Of a stretch of DNA of 64,000 nucleotides, positions 1 to 8,431 are shown in pieces. Positions within the stretch are counted from its first letter, which is position 1, and every line of letters starts with the position of its first letter. This DNA comes from Bradyrhizobium sp. CCBAU 51627 (lineage in GTDB: Bacteria > Pseudomonadota > Alphaproteobacteria > Rhizobiales > Xanthobacteraceae). A program made the translations under genes and the position numbers. Below the pieces are notes generated by a model. That model ran no database searches, was not told the DNA's origin, and saw nothing but the letters and a program-made list of their open reading frames with translations. Location of the stretch: contig NZ_LBJG01000024.1 in NCBI RefSeq assembly GCF_028128765.1, positions 1,426,001 to 1,490,000 on the forward strand, in the 5' to 3' direction.

Positions 1-515
1 ACAAATATTTCTCCTACCCGCTGCCAGATATCATCGCGCAGCTGCGTCCGGCGCTGTACTCGCACTTCCATGCCGTCGCCAACAGATGGAACGAGGCGAT
101 GGGGATCGACATCCGCTACCCCGCCGCATATGCGGCGTTCCTGAAGCGCTGCCACGAGGCCGGGCAGGCGCGGCCGACGCCACTGCTGCTGCAATACGAG
201 GCGGGCGACTACAATTGCCTGCATCAGGACCTCTACGGCGAGCACGTCTTCCCGATTCAGGTCGCAATCCTGCTGTCTGAGCCCGGCCGCGACTTCACCG
301 GCGGCGAGTTCGTGCTGACGGAACAGCGCCCGCGCATGCAGTCGCGCGCCGAGGTCGTGCCGCTGGCGCAGGGCGATGCGGTCGCTTTCGCTGTGCATCA
401 CCGCCCGGTGCAGGGGACACGCGGCACCTACCGCGTTAACCTGCGCCATGGCGTCAGCCGGATCAGGTCCGGCCAACGCCACACGCTGGGTGTGATCTTC
501 CACGATGCCAAATGA
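1..515 (+). CDS. 2OG-Fe(II) oxygenase (5' end outside window)
   Basis: The reading frame is open from the first complete codon at base 3, so the gene starts upstream and only about 170 C-terminal residues are present. The fragment has the 2-oxoglutarate/Fe(II) dioxygenase pattern: an HQD iron-ligand triad in LHQDLYGE, a GGEF strand, and a distal His in LRHGVS just after an Arg. This suggests a prolyl-hydroxylase-like protein. It ends 9 bases before alkB, another 2OG-Fe(II) oxygenase on the same strand, so the two are probably co-transcribed. The substrate cannot be read from the sequence. The missing N-terminus leaves the exact subfamily open. Confidence 0.8.
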   Translation, partial: KYFSYPLPDIIAQLRPALYSHFHAVANRWNEAMGIDIRYPAAYAAFLKRCHEAGQARPTPLLLQYEAGDYNCLHQDLYGEHVFPIQVAILLSEPGRDFTGGEFVLTEQRPRMQSRAEVVPLAQGDAVAFAVHHRPVQGTRGTYRVNLRHGVSRIRSGQRHTLGVIFHDAK

Positions 516-524
516 GCGGAACCA

Positions 525-1178
525 TTGACGGCTGATCTGTTCGACAGCGTCGCCGAGGCGCAGCCGTCGCGCGAGGAGATCGCCGACGGCGCCGTGCTGC
601 TGCGCGGCTTCGTCAAACCGATCGAGAGCGAGTTGATCGCAGCGGTGCGCGCCATCGTCGCGCAATCGCCGTTTCGCCGCATGACCACGCCGGGCGGCTA
701 CCAGATGTCGGTGGCGATGACCAATTGCGGCGAGCGCGGCTGGATCACCGATCACACCGGCTATCGCTACGATCCCATCGATCCGCGAACCGGCGTGCCG
801 TGGCCAGCGATGCCGCCAGTACTGTGCGATCTCGCCCGCCGCGCGGCGGAGCAGGGCGGCTTCCAAAACTTCGCGCCCGATGCCTGCCTCGTCAATCGCT
901 ACGAGCCCGGCACGCGGCTGTCGCTGCACCAGGACAAGGACGAGCTGGACTATTCGGCGCCGATCGTCTCGGTCTCGCTCGGCCTGCCCGCGACCTTCCT
1001 GTTCGGCGGCATGGCACGCAACGACAAGCCGCGCCGTTTCCGGCTGGTCCATGGCGATGTCGTGGTCTGGGGCGGCGCGTCCAGGCTTGCCTATCACGGC
1101 GTCGCGCCGCTTGCGGAAGGTGAACATGCGCTGCTGGGGCGGAAGCGGATCAATCTGACGTTTCGCAGGACGCGCTGA
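525..1178 (+). CDS. alkB: Alpha-ketoglutarate-dependent DNA repair dioxygenase AlkB
   Basis: 217 residues, against 216 in Escherichia coli AlkB, and recognisably similar along the whole length (QSPFRRMTTPGGYQMSVAMT, PWPAMP, NRYEPG). AlkB removes 1-methyladenine and 3-methylcytosine from DNA by oxidative demethylation. Iron ligands H135, D137 (HQDKDE) and H191 (YHGV) and the 2-oxoglutarate arginines R208 and R214 are all present. The start is a TTG at 525; the ATG at 512 is out of frame. The gene follows another 2OG-Fe(II) oxygenase by 9 bases, and its stop lies 2 bases from the stop of the convergent ThDP enzyme gene. No ada gene is next to it, so control by the adaptive response is not visible here. 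Confidence 0.95.
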   Translation: MTADLFDSVAEAQPSREEIADGAVLLRGFVKPIESELIAAVRAIVAQSPFRRMTTPGGYQMSVAMTNCGERGWITDHTGYRYDPIDPRTGVPWPAMPPVLCDLARRAAEQGGFQNFAPDACLVNRYEPGTRLSLHQDKDELDYSAPIVSVSLGLPATFLFGGMARNDKPRRFRLVHGDVVVWGGASRLAYHGVAPLAEGEHALLGRKRINLTFRRTR

Positions 1179-1180
1179 TC

Positions 1181-2806
1181 TTACGGCTTCGGCGGATGAA
1201 TGAACGCCCACGGGCTGACTTCCGAATCCCTGGTCACCTCGACCGAGATCAGATACGGCCCGCCATGGCTGAGCGCCTTCTCCATCGCCGCCTTGAACTG
1301 ATCCGGCGCCGTGACGCGCGCCGCCGCCACGCCGAAGGACTCCGCCAGCTTGACGAAGTCAGGATTGACGAGATCCGACGCCACCACGCGGCCGTCAAAG
1401 CGTTCGCGCTGGTCGCGGCGGACGTTGCCGTAGGCATTGTTGTTGAACACCAGCGTCACCACGCCGATATTGAATTGCACGGCGGTGGCAAGCTCCTGCA
1501 CGCCGAACATGAAGCCGCCGTCACCGGTGATCGCAACCACGGGCGTATCGGGATTGGCGACCTTGGCGCCGAGCGCGGTCGGAAAGCCCGAACCGAGCGT
1601 GCCCTGATAGCCTGAGGTTATGAAGGTGCGCGGCTGGTAGATCGGAAAGCCGTACCAGGAGGCGAAGCCGAACTGCGACAGCTCATCGGTCACGATCGCG
1701 TTCGCCGGTAATACCTCGCGCAGAATTTTGAGATAGGCCATCTGCGGTTGAATGCGCTGAATCTCTGCCAGCGCGGTCGCGCTGGCCTCGCGGATCGCGG
1801 CGCGGCGGCCGGCCGCCTTGCTGTAGCCGGCCTTGCGCACGGCAGCGGCGAGATCGGCGGTTGCGGCCTTGGCATCGGCAACGATCGCGGCGTTCGCCGG
1901 ATAGCGCCGCATCTCGACCGGATCGATGTCGATGCGGATGCTCTTGAGGCCGTCGGGCTGGTACGGCCAGCGCGACATCGTCGGCAACTCCAGCCGCGTG
2001 CCGATCCCGATCATCAGGTCGGTCTTGGCCCACAGCTTGTAGGCGGCGGCCATGGTGAGGCCGAGCTCATGCGCATTGGAGACGATGCCGCGGCCGCTGC
2101 GGAAGGCAACCACCGGCGCGTCAATCATCTCGGCGAGCTCGAGGATCTCGTCGCCCGCCTCGATCGCGCCGCTGCCGACGAAAATCATCGGTGCCTTGCT
2201 CGCCTTGATCAGCGAAGCTGCCTGCCTGATCATGTCGGAGTCGGGCAGCGGCGCGGGCAACGGCTCCAGCACCTGTGCCGCGGCGGTATCGCCGCGCTGG
2301 GTGAAGACGTCCCACGGCATTTCCACCGAGGCGGGGCCGCGCCGGCCCGACGTCATCTCCTGGAATGCGCGCGCTACGGTCATCGGCGCGTTCCCCGGAT
2401 ATTCGATGCGGTCGGCCCACTTCACGTAGGTGCGCAAGGTCGCGAGCTGGTCCGGCATCTCATGCAGATGGCCGCGGCCTTTGCCCAGAAACTGCGTCGG
2501 CACCTGGCCGGTGACGCACAGCACCGGCTCGTTGCAGCCGAAGGCGGTGAGCAGCGCTGCGCTGGCGTTGAGCACGCCAGGGCCGGGCACCACGCTGAAC
2601 ACGCCGGGCTTGCCGCTGGAGCGCGCATAGCCGAACGCCATGTAGCCGCAGGCCTGCTCGTGCCGCGCGCCGATCACCTTGAGCTGGGCTTGATGGAAGG
2701 CGTCGAACAGTCCATAGACCTGCGCGCCGGGCAGGCCGAACACGGTGTCGACGCCATGGGCGACGAGCCCGCTTACGATCGCCTCGCCGCCGGTAAGGGT
2801 GGTCAT
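1181..2806 (-). CDS. Thiamine diphosphate-dependent enzyme, acetolactate synthase/decarboxylase-like
   Basis: 541 residues with the three-domain ThDP fold: an N-terminal PYR domain with catalytic Glu50 (GARHEQACGY), a central domain at about 190-330, and a C-terminal PP domain with the GDG...NN cofactor motif at about 428-456. It is the last gene of a minus-strand operon for aromatic meta-cleavage, 19 bases after an FAH-family gene. Such proteins are often labelled acetolactate synthase large subunit, but no small subunit is near. The context suggests a decarboxylase or carboligase acting on a 2-oxo acid from the pathway. That role is inference; the family assignment is secure. Confidence 0.85.
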   Translation of the reverse strand: MTTLTGGEAIVSGLVAHGVDTVFGLPGAQVYGLFDAFHQAQLKVIGARHEQACGYMAFGYARSSGKPGVFSVVPGPGVLNASAALLTAFGCNEPVLCVTGQVPTQFLGKGRGHLHEMPDQLATLRTYVKWADRIEYPGNAPMTVARAFQEMTSGRRGPASVEMPWDVFTQRGDTAAAQVLEPLPAPLPDSDMIRQAASLIKASKAPMIFVGSGAIEAGDEILELAEMIDAPVVAFRSGRGIVSNAHELGLTMAAAYKLWAKTDLMIGIGTRLELPTMSRWPYQPDGLKSIRIDIDPVEMRRYPANAAIVADAKAATADLAAAVRKAGYSKAAGRRAAIREASATALAEIQRIQPQMAYLKILREVLPANAIVTDELSQFGFASWYGFPIYQPRTFITSGYQGTLGSGFPTALGAKVANPDTPVVAITGDGGFMFGVQELATAVQFNIGVVTLVFNNNAYGNVRRDQRERFDGRVVASDLVNPDFVKLAESFGVAAARVTAPDQFKAAMEKALSHGGPYLISVEVTRDSEVSPWAFIHPPKP

Positions 2807-2825
2807 TGCATCATTCCAATCTTGT

Positions 2826-3695
2826 TCAACCTTCGTCGACGACGCCGTTGCGCAACGTGCCGATGCCCTCGGCCGTGACCTCGATCACGTCACCCGGCTT
2901 CAAATAGCGCGGCGGATCGAACCGCGCACCGGCGCCGGTCGGCGTGCCCGTGACGATGATGTCGCCGGGGACGAGCGTTGCGAAGGTCGAGATATAGCTG
3001 ATGAGATAACGGAATGGAAACATCAGCCGGCTGGTTCGATCGTCCTGCCGCAGCTCGCCATTGACATGCGTGGTCAGCCTGATGTCGGCGATCTGCGCTT
3101 CCCTGGTGTATGGCACCAGCCATGGCCCAAGGCTGCCGCTGGAATCAAAGTTCTTTCCTTGCGTGACGTTGAACTTGGCGTGGCGCAGCCAGTCGCGCAC
3201 CGAGCCTTCGTTGCAGAGCGTCAGCGCTGCAATGTGGTCCAGCGCCGCACTCTCGGCAATGTGCCGTCCTTGCTTGCCGATCACCAGCACGATCTCGCCC
3301 TCATAGTCGAGCTGGTTGGACGCGCGCGGGCGCACCACCGGCGTGTCGTGACCGACGAAGGAGCGGGGGCTCCGCATGAACATGCTCGGATATTTCGGCG
3401 CCTCCTGGCCGTCCTTGTACTCGGCGTTGCGATCAGGGTAGTTGACGCCGATGCAGATGATCTTCTCCGGCGCCGGCACCGGCGGCAGCCAGGTGATCTC
3501 ACTGAGCGTGTGAACCGGGGTGCGGCCGGCGGCTTCCTCGGCAAGGCTCACGAGCTTGCCGGCGGCGATCACCTCGCGCAACGTGGGATAGACTTTTGCA
3601 TAGCGCGCCGAGAGATCGACCATGCCGCCCTCGAGGACGGCGCCGTAGCGGACGTCACCGTTGATGGAATAAGTGGCGAGGCGAGGGAGCTTCAT
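2826..3695 (-). CDS. Fumarylacetoacetate hydrolase family protein (HpaG-like)
   Basis: 289 residues. The FAH catalytic domain occupies about 75-285, with the metal-binding acidic cluster in LDYEGEIVLVIG and the VTGTPTGAG loop typical of the family. Members of this family hydrolyse, hydrate or decarboxylate oxo-dicarboxylates. In homoprotocatechuate degradation HpaG is the isomerase/decarboxylase acting on 5-oxo-pent-3-ene-1,2,5-tricarboxylate. The position in the operon, 3 bases after the extradiol dioxygenase gene, fits an HpaG-like step, but E. coli HpaG is a duplicated, longer protein, so I give no symbol. An acylpyruvase or fumarylpyruvate hydrolase is the main alternative. Confidence 0.8.
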   Translation of the reverse strand: MKLPRLATYSINGDVRYGAVLEGGMVDLSARYAKVYPTLREVIAAGKLVSLAEEAAGRTPVHTLSEITWLPPVPAPEKIICIGVNYPDRNAEYKDGQEAPKYPSMFMRSPRSFVGHDTPVVRPRASNQLDYEGEIVLVIGKQGRHIAESAALDHIAALTLCNEGSVRDWLRHAKFNVTQGKNFDSSGSLGPWLVPYTREAQIADIRLTTHVNGELRQDDRTSRLMFPFRYLISYISTFATLVPGDIIVTGTPTGAGARFDPPRYLKPGDVIEVTAEGIGTLRNGVVDEG

Positions 3696-3698
3696 CGC

Positions 3699-4682
3699 CT
3701 AATCCGCCACCAGCACGTCGGCGACGAACTTCGGCTCGCGCACGGACTGGCCCGTGAAGGGGGAGCCCTGTTCGAACCAGGAGCGCGGCGCCGGCGCGCC
3801 CCACAGCGTCTGGCGGCGCGGATCGCGCAGCGACCAGCGCAGCGGCTCGTGATCGTGATCGCCCGTAAAATAGTCGCTGGTATAGAGCTCAAGGCGGTGC
3901 CCGTCGGGATCGCGCACGTAGAGGAAGAACGCGTTCGAGATACCGTGGCGTCCCGGGCCGCGCTCGATGTTCTTCACGAAGCCCTGCGAGGCCATGACGT
4001 CGCAGAGATGGATGATGTTCATCGCCGTCGGCGTCCAATAGGCGAAGTGATGCAGCCGCGGACCCCTGCCATTGGTGATCGCAAAATCGTGGACGTTGCC
4101 CTTGCGATGCATCCAGGCGGCGGCGATGCGGCCGTTCGGCCCGTCCTCCTCGGCATATTCGGTGAGGCGGAAGCCGAGCCGTGCGTAGAACTCGACGGTA
4201 TCCTGCACCTCGGCCGCGAACACGTTGAAGTGGTCGAGCCGCTGCGGGTGGCATCCGCGGTAGAGATCGTAGCGGCGCAAGAGATGCGGGCGGCGCTCCA
4301 TCGACGCGTAGAGCTCGATCTGGAAGCCGAACGGATCGGTGAATTGCAGTGTGCGGCCCTGGAAGGGCTGGTCGGCGAAAGCATAAGAGAGGCCGTTCTC
4401 GGACAGGAACTTTGCGGCCTTGTCGAGATCGCCGTCATTACCGACCTTGAAGCCCATCCGGGCGCAGGCCGGCACGGCAGCTTTGCGCAGCACCAGCGAG
4501 TGATGCTGATGCTCCTCGGCCGCGCGCATGTAGACGACCTTGTCGTCGGCATCCTCGACATGCAGGCCGACAGTGGTCTCGTAGAACTCGCGGCTCAGCT
4601 TCAGGTCGGTGACGTCGAGCACGACGTGGCTGGAGCGGATGATGTTGAACGGCGGCTCGAAGATGTGTTGCGGTACGGGCAT
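3699..4682 (-). CDS. VOC-family extradiol dioxygenase (homoprotocatechuate 2,3-dioxygenase-like)
   Basis: 327 residues with two vicinal-oxygen-chelate modules, at about 15-130 and 147-270. Predicted metal ligands are H151 (LDHFNVF), H212 (HHFAYW) and E265 (HRLELY). H198 and Y255 match the second-sphere His and Tyr of Brevibacterium homoprotocatechuate 2,3-dioxygenase. It should open a catechol ring such as 3,4-dihydroxyphenylacetate next to the diol. This is the VOC (type I) class, unlike the LigB-type HpaD of E. coli, so the symbol hpaD would mislead. A GGGGAAA box precedes the ATG. It sits between the semialdehyde dehydrogenase and FAH genes, as expected for a ring-cleavage enzyme. Confidence 0.85.
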   Translation of the reverse strand: MPVPQHIFEPPFNIIRSSHVVLDVTDLKLSREFYETTVGLHVEDADDKVVYMRAAEEHQHHSLVLRKAAVPACARMGFKVGNDGDLDKAAKFLSENGLSYAFADQPFQGRTLQFTDPFGFQIELYASMERRPHLLRRYDLYRGCHPQRLDHFNVFAAEVQDTVEFYARLGFRLTEYAEEDGPNGRIAAAWMHRKGNVHDFAITNGRGPRLHHFAYWTPTAMNIIHLCDVMASQGFVKNIERGPGRHGISNAFFLYVRDPDGHRLELYTSDYFTGDHDHEPLRWSLRDPRRQTLWGAPAPRSWFEQGSPFTGQSVREPKFVADVLVAD

Positions 4683-4709
4683 TGGCGTTTCCCCAGGGAA
4701 TGACGAATG

Positions 4710-6248
4710 TCAGATTCCCAGTTTCTGAATCTTGTGCGTGCCCCGCGCCAGCGAGACATGCTTGGTTTCCATGTAGAAGTCGAACGAGTAATCGCCGCCG
4801 TCGCGGCCGATGCCGGAGGCCTTCATCCCGCCGAACGGCGTCGGCAGATGGCGGACGTTTTCCGAGTTCAGCCAGATCATGCCGGCTTCCAGCGCATCGG
4901 CAACACGCAGCGCGCGACCGACATCGTTGGTCCAGACATAGCCGGTGAGGCCGTAGCGAATATCGTTGGCGATCTCGATCGCGTCCGCTTCGTCGCGGAA
5001 GGGAAGCACGGTGAGGAATGGGCCGAACACCTCTTCCTGCGCCACGCGCATCTTGCCATGCGCGCCCGTGACCAGCGTCGGCTCGACATAATGTCCTCCG
5101 CCCGGGCCGTCACAGGCCTTGCCGCCAACCGCGATCGTGGCGCCGTCCTGCCGCGCGACGTCGAAATAGGAGCAGACCTTTGCGAGGTGCCGCTCATGAA
5201 TCAGTGGCCCGATCTCGGTGGCGGGATCGAGGGGATGGCCGACCTTCAGCGCCTTCACGCGCGCGGCCAGCTTCTCTACGAATTTCTCCGCGATGCTCTG
5301 CTGGACCAACAGGCGGCTCGACGAGGTGCAGCGCTCGCCGTTGAGCGAGTAGATCATGAACACGACCGCATCGAGGGCGCGGTCGAGATCGGCATCGTCG
5401 AACACGATCACGGGGTTCTTGCCGCCGAGCTCGAAATGCACGCGCTTCAGGGTCGGCGCGCCCTGCGTCATGATCGCAGATCCCGTCGCGCTTTCGCCGA
5501 CGAAGCCGATCGCCTTGATCGCGGGATGCTCGGTCAGCGCCTTCCCGGCCTCTTCGCCGAAGCCGTGTACGGTGTTGAGCACGCCGTCTGGTACGCCGGC
5601 TTCCTTGACGAGATTCGCCAGGATGGAAGCCGTCACCGGCGACCATTCCGCCGGCTTGTGCACGACGGTGCAGCCCGCAGCGAGGGCAGGGGCGATCTTC
5701 CAGGTCGAGAGCATGAACGGCGTGTTCCACGGCGTGATCACGCCGACGGGCCCGATCGGAACGCGCGTCGAGATGTTCCAGTGCTCGTCGCTCGGCGTGT
5801 TGAGTCCGTCGCGCGCCTCGGCGCATTTGTCGGCGAAGAAACGGAAGTTCTCGGCGGCGCGGATCGCAGCCTTGGCCATGAAGCGATAGGCCTGGCCGGT
5901 GTCGACGCATTCGAGCACGGCGATGTCGTCGGCATTGTCCTCGATTGCGTCGGCGACCCGATGCAGCAGCTTGCGCCGCATTGCCGGACCCATGTCGCGC
6001 CAGGATTTGAAGGCGAGCGCAGCTGCGGTCGCTGCGCGATCGATGTCCTCCGCATTGCCGCGGGCAACAGTTGCGAGCACAGAGCCATCGACGGGAGACT
6101 TCGTCTCGAAAGCTTCACCTGAGATCGACGGGACGACCTTGCCGTCGATCATGTGGCCGATGCCGTCCGCGCGCAGCGTCTTCAGCAGCGGCGCGACGCG
6201 ATCGCGATTGGCCTGATAGACATCGGCTTTCGGCGTGGGCTTATCCAT
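4710..6248 (-). CDS. hpaE: 5-carboxymethyl-2-hydroxymuconate semialdehyde dehydrogenase
   Basis: 512-residue aldehyde dehydrogenase with NAD-binding residues around 166-255, the FELGGKNP motif with general base E273, and catalytic C307 in GERCTSSS. It would oxidise the ring-cleavage semialdehyde to 5-carboxymethyl-2-hydroxymuconate with NAD. Its first codons overlap the stop of the hpaF-like isomerase gene by 8 bases, and the dioxygenase gene follows after 27 bases, so translation is probably coupled across the operon. Specificity is inferred from context; the ALDH family alone does not fix the substrate. The N-terminal ~25 residues exceed E. coli HpaE (488 residues). Confidence 0.85.
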   Translation of the reverse strand: MDKPTPKADVYQANRDRVAPLLKTLRADGIGHMIDGKVVPSISGEAFETKSPVDGSVLATVARGNAEDIDRAATAAALAFKSWRDMGPAMRRKLLHRVADAIEDNADDIAVLECVDTGQAYRFMAKAAIRAAENFRFFADKCAEARDGLNTPSDEHWNISTRVPIGPVGVITPWNTPFMLSTWKIAPALAAGCTVVHKPAEWSPVTASILANLVKEAGVPDGVLNTVHGFGEEAGKALTEHPAIKAIGFVGESATGSAIMTQGAPTLKRVHFELGGKNPVIVFDDADLDRALDAVVFMIYSLNGERCTSSSRLLVQQSIAEKFVEKLAARVKALKVGHPLDPATEIGPLIHERHLAKVCSYFDVARQDGATIAVGGKACDGPGGGHYVEPTLVTGAHGKMRVAQEEVFGPFLTVLPFRDEADAIEIANDIRYGLTGYVWTNDVGRALRVADALEAGMIWLNSENVRHLPTPFGGMKASGIGRDGGDYSFDFYMETKHVSLARGTHKIQKLGI

Positions 6249-6639
6249 GGGCGGCCTCCGCTTTCAGTGCGTCGTGGATGTTGTTGCGCTTCCAGCTGGT
6301 GGCCTTGTCGTTGATCTGCATGTCGAACGAAAAAGCGAACTTGCTGGAGGTGAAGACGGGATCGAGATGTTTTGAAAGCGCCTGGAACACGTGCTCGCCG
6401 GCTTTCTGGCGGGTGGGCAGGTCGCGGCCCTCGCCGATGCGCAGCACCATGTCGAGAAAGCCGTAGTCCTGCCGCGCGTCCGCGATCGCGTAATGCTCGC
6501 ACCTGATCGCGCGGACGCGGATGCCGCCGAGCGGGAAGATGCCGGTTTCAATCGCGGCCTTGCGCACCACCTCGCATACCGCCGCGATGTCGAGGCGGCT
6601 GTCGAGATTGGCCGAATATTCGATCGTGAAATGCGGCAT
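6241..6639 (-). CDS. hpaF: 5-carboxymethyl-2-hydroxymuconate delta-isomerase
   Basis: 132 residues starting MPHFTIEYS, so Pro2 becomes the N-terminal catalytic proline of the tautomerase superfamily after Met removal. This is the hallmark of CHMI/HpaF. The C-terminal region (FSFDMQIND) is also typical. The enzyme isomerises 5-carboxymethyl-2-hydroxymuconate to the 2-oxo form for decarboxylation. A GGGAGCG box lies upstream of the ATG. It lies 31 bases downstream of the hydratase gene and overlaps the start of hpaE by 8 bases. Confidence 0.9.
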   Translation of the reverse strand: MPHFTIEYSANLDSRLDIAAVCEVVRKAAIETGIFPLGGIRVRAIRCEHYAIADARQDYGFLDMVLRIGEGRDLPTRQKAGEHVFQALSKHLDPVFTSSKFAFSFDMQINDKATSWKRNNIHDALKAEAAHG

Positions 6640-6670
6640 CGCGGTTCGCTCCCAGTCTATTCTTGTTGCT

Positions 6671-7477
6671 CTACGCGAAGTAGCAGCTCACCGAGCCGTA
6701 GGCGCCATAATCGGCCTGAATTGTGTCGCCCTTGCGCGTCTCGATCGGGCGGATGAAGGATCCGGCGAGCACGACCTGTCCCGGTTCGAGCGCAAGGCCG
6801 AGCGGGGCGATCTTGTTGGCGAGCCACGCCACGGCAGTGGCAGGGTGATTGAGCACGCCCGCGGCAAGGCCGGTCTCCTCTAGCTGGCCGTTCTTGAAGC
6901 AGAGTGCACCGATCCAGCGCAGGTCGGCGTCCAGAGGGCGGATCGGCCGGCCCCCGAGCACGATGCCGGCATTCGCGGCGTTGTCGGCGATGGTGTCGAA
7001 GATCTTTCGCGTGGCCTTGGTCTGGGGATCGACCCGCTCGATCCGGGTGTCCAGGATCTCCAGTGCCGGCGCCACGAAATCAGTGGCGTTGAGCACGTCG
7101 AACATCGTGCAGTCGGGCCCCGAGAGCCGATTGCTCATGACGAAGGCGAGTTCGGCTTCGACGCGCGTCGCGATGAAGCGATCGGTGGGAATGATCCCGC
7201 CGTCGGCAAAGAACATGTCGTCGAGCAGCACGCCGGAGTCAGGCTCGTCGATATTGAGGGCGCTCTGCATCGCCTTTGAGGTCAGGCCGATCTTGTGCCC
7301 TTTGACGATGCACCCCTCGGCGATCTTGACGTCGACCCAGGCCTTCTGAATCGCGTAGGCGTCGGTAATGGTGATGCCGGGGAAATCCTGCGACAGCTGC
7401 CGGATCTGCACGCGCGTCTTCTCCGCCTGGTGCAGACGCTTCGCGCAGGCTTGGATATCGTCGTGGGATAGCGCCAT
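6671..7477 (-). CDS. hpaH: 2-oxo-hept-4-ene-1,7-dioate hydratase
   Basis: 268 residues, essentially the length of E. coli HpaH (267), with the family blocks GHKIGLTSKAMQ, EAELAFVM, NHPATAVAWLANK and GQVVLAGSFIRPI. It adds water to the C7 dicarboxylate in the lower homoprotocatechuate pathway, before aldol cleavage. It is the first gene of the minus-strand operon. Its start faces hpaR across a 122-base gap that holds a perfect palindrome, so it is the gene most directly exposed to HpaR control. The related MhpD/4-oxalocrotonate decarboxylase families are alternatives, but the resemblance to HpaH is strong. Confidence 0.9.
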   Translation of the reverse strand: MALSHDDIQACAKRLHQAEKTRVQIRQLSQDFPGITITDAYAIQKAWVDVKIAEGCIVKGHKIGLTSKAMQSALNIDEPDSGVLLDDMFFADGGIIPTDRFIATRVEAELAFVMSNRLSGPDCTMFDVLNATDFVAPALEILDTRIERVDPQTKATRKIFDTIADNAANAGIVLGGRPIRPLDADLRWIGALCFKNGQLEETGLAAGVLNHPATAVAWLANKIAPLGLALEPGQVVLAGSFIRPIETRKGDTIQADYGAYGSVSCYFA

Positions 7478-7510
7478 GTGTGATCTTACAAATCGTGGTG
7501 CCCGGAGATG

Positions 7511-7524
7511 CTTAACATGTTAAG
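7511..7524. promoter_or_regulatory. Perfect 14-bp palindrome, candidate HpaR operator
   Basis: CTTAACATGTTAAG is its own reverse complement and sits in the 122-base intergenic region between hpaH (minus) and hpaR (plus). MarR proteins bind palindromes of this size between divergent genes, so this is the best candidate for the operator controlling both directions. Binding is inferred, not shown. Confidence 0.55.
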
Positions 7525-7599
7525 TGAATGCGTCAAATACTATTCGGGTATGTTGCGCTGCAAACGTTCTGTGGTCTGAGAGGCGACTGAAGGGGCGAC

Positions 7600-8118
7600 A
7601 TGGCGAAGAGACCGGCTGATCCCACCAATGGAAATGTGCCTGCCGCACATCAGGTGCCGATGCGCGATTTCTCGCGCTCGTTGCCGATGTCGCTGCTGCG
7701 GGCACGCGAGGCCGTAATGCGGCAGTTTCGCCCCTCGCTGCGGGAGCACGGCTTGACGGAACAGCAATGGCGCATCCTGCGCGCGCTTGCGGCCATCGAA
7801 GCGGCCGAGGTTACGGAACTCGCGCGCACGGCCTTTCTCCTGGGGCCGAGCCTGTCGCGCATCCTGCGCGATCTGGAGGCGCGCAATCTGATCGAGCGGA
7901 AGACAGCGAAGACGGACCAGCGCCGCAGCATGGTGTCGATCTCGAAAGAAGGGGTGAAACTGATGGCCTCGGTGGCGCCGACATCGGAGGCCATCTATGC
8001 CGAGATCACCCAACGCTTCGGCGCGCGCAAGCTTGCGGAGTTGCAGGAGATGCTCGGCGAGCTCGAACAGAGTCTCGCAGGGCTTGGCGCGGCCAATGAG
8101 GCAGGTGCCGAGGAGTGA
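7600..8118 (+). CDS. hpaR: MarR-family regulator of homoprotocatechuate degradation
   Basis: 172 residues with a MarR winged helix-turn-helix at about 45-140, including LTEQQWRILRAL, LGPSLSRILRDLEARNLIER and the DQRRSMVSI wing. The protein would repress the divergent meta-cleavage operon until an aromatic ligand binds. The similarity to HpaR (LPMSLLRAREAVM, FRPSLREHGLTEQQWRILR) and the location beside hpaH-hpaF-hpaE make the assignment firm. The first ~25 residues are extra relative to E. coli HpaR (148 residues), so translation may start further in. The ATG at 7600 is the first good candidate. Confidence 0.88.
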   Translation: MAKRPADPTNGNVPAAHQVPMRDFSRSLPMSLLRAREAVMRQFRPSLREHGLTEQQWRILRALAAIEAAEVTELARTAFLLGPSLSRILRDLEARNLIERKTAKTDQRRSMVSISKEGVKLMASVAPTSEAIYAEITQRFGARKLAELQEMLGELEQSLAGLGAANEAGAEE

Positions 8119-8431
8119 AAGCAGACGCGGGCGCGATAGCGATGGACATCCCCAGGCCTTTTCGGTCAAAGCTGCTGATTTCCGGCGATCCCGCGCGGAA
8201 AACCGGCTGTGCGCACCAAAATGGCATCCTCTTGCCGGATGACTTCCGGGCGGCGATAGTGGCCGCCGCCCGCGAGGTCGGCGCCAGCGAAACCAGTATC
8301 CAGTGGGCGACGCATAGGTCTTGCGCCATTGCGAGCGTAGCGCGGCGGCCTGGTTCGCGGTAACAGCAGTCAGTGCTGTCGCGGCGCTCGTCTTGGTGAC
8401 GGAGGCCCAAACAACAAAGAAGGAAGGCAAC
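8119..8431 (+). other. Gap between hpaR and the aldolase gene
   Basis: About 313 bases with no gene I can support. A GTG overlapping the hpaR stop (8115) opens an 82-codon frame to 8363, but I recognise no domain in it. A CATTGCGAGCG stretch near 8328 resembles the start of the dispersed palindromes elsewhere in the window, without a clear second arm. The ribosome-binding site of the aldolase (AGGAAGG, 8421-8427) closes the gap. Confidence 0.5.

Noticed and set aside
2745..4703. A 652-codon plus-strand open frame
   Set aside because: It is antisense to the FAH and dioxygenase genes and its translation is rich in Arg, His and Asp with no domain, as expected from the complement of GC-rich coding DNA.
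8321..8431. An N-terminal signal peptide on the aldolase from a TTG at 8321
   Set aside because: The GTG at 8432 has a strong RBS and gives active-site numbering almost identical to E. coli HpaI; the extension reads through a gap sequence.
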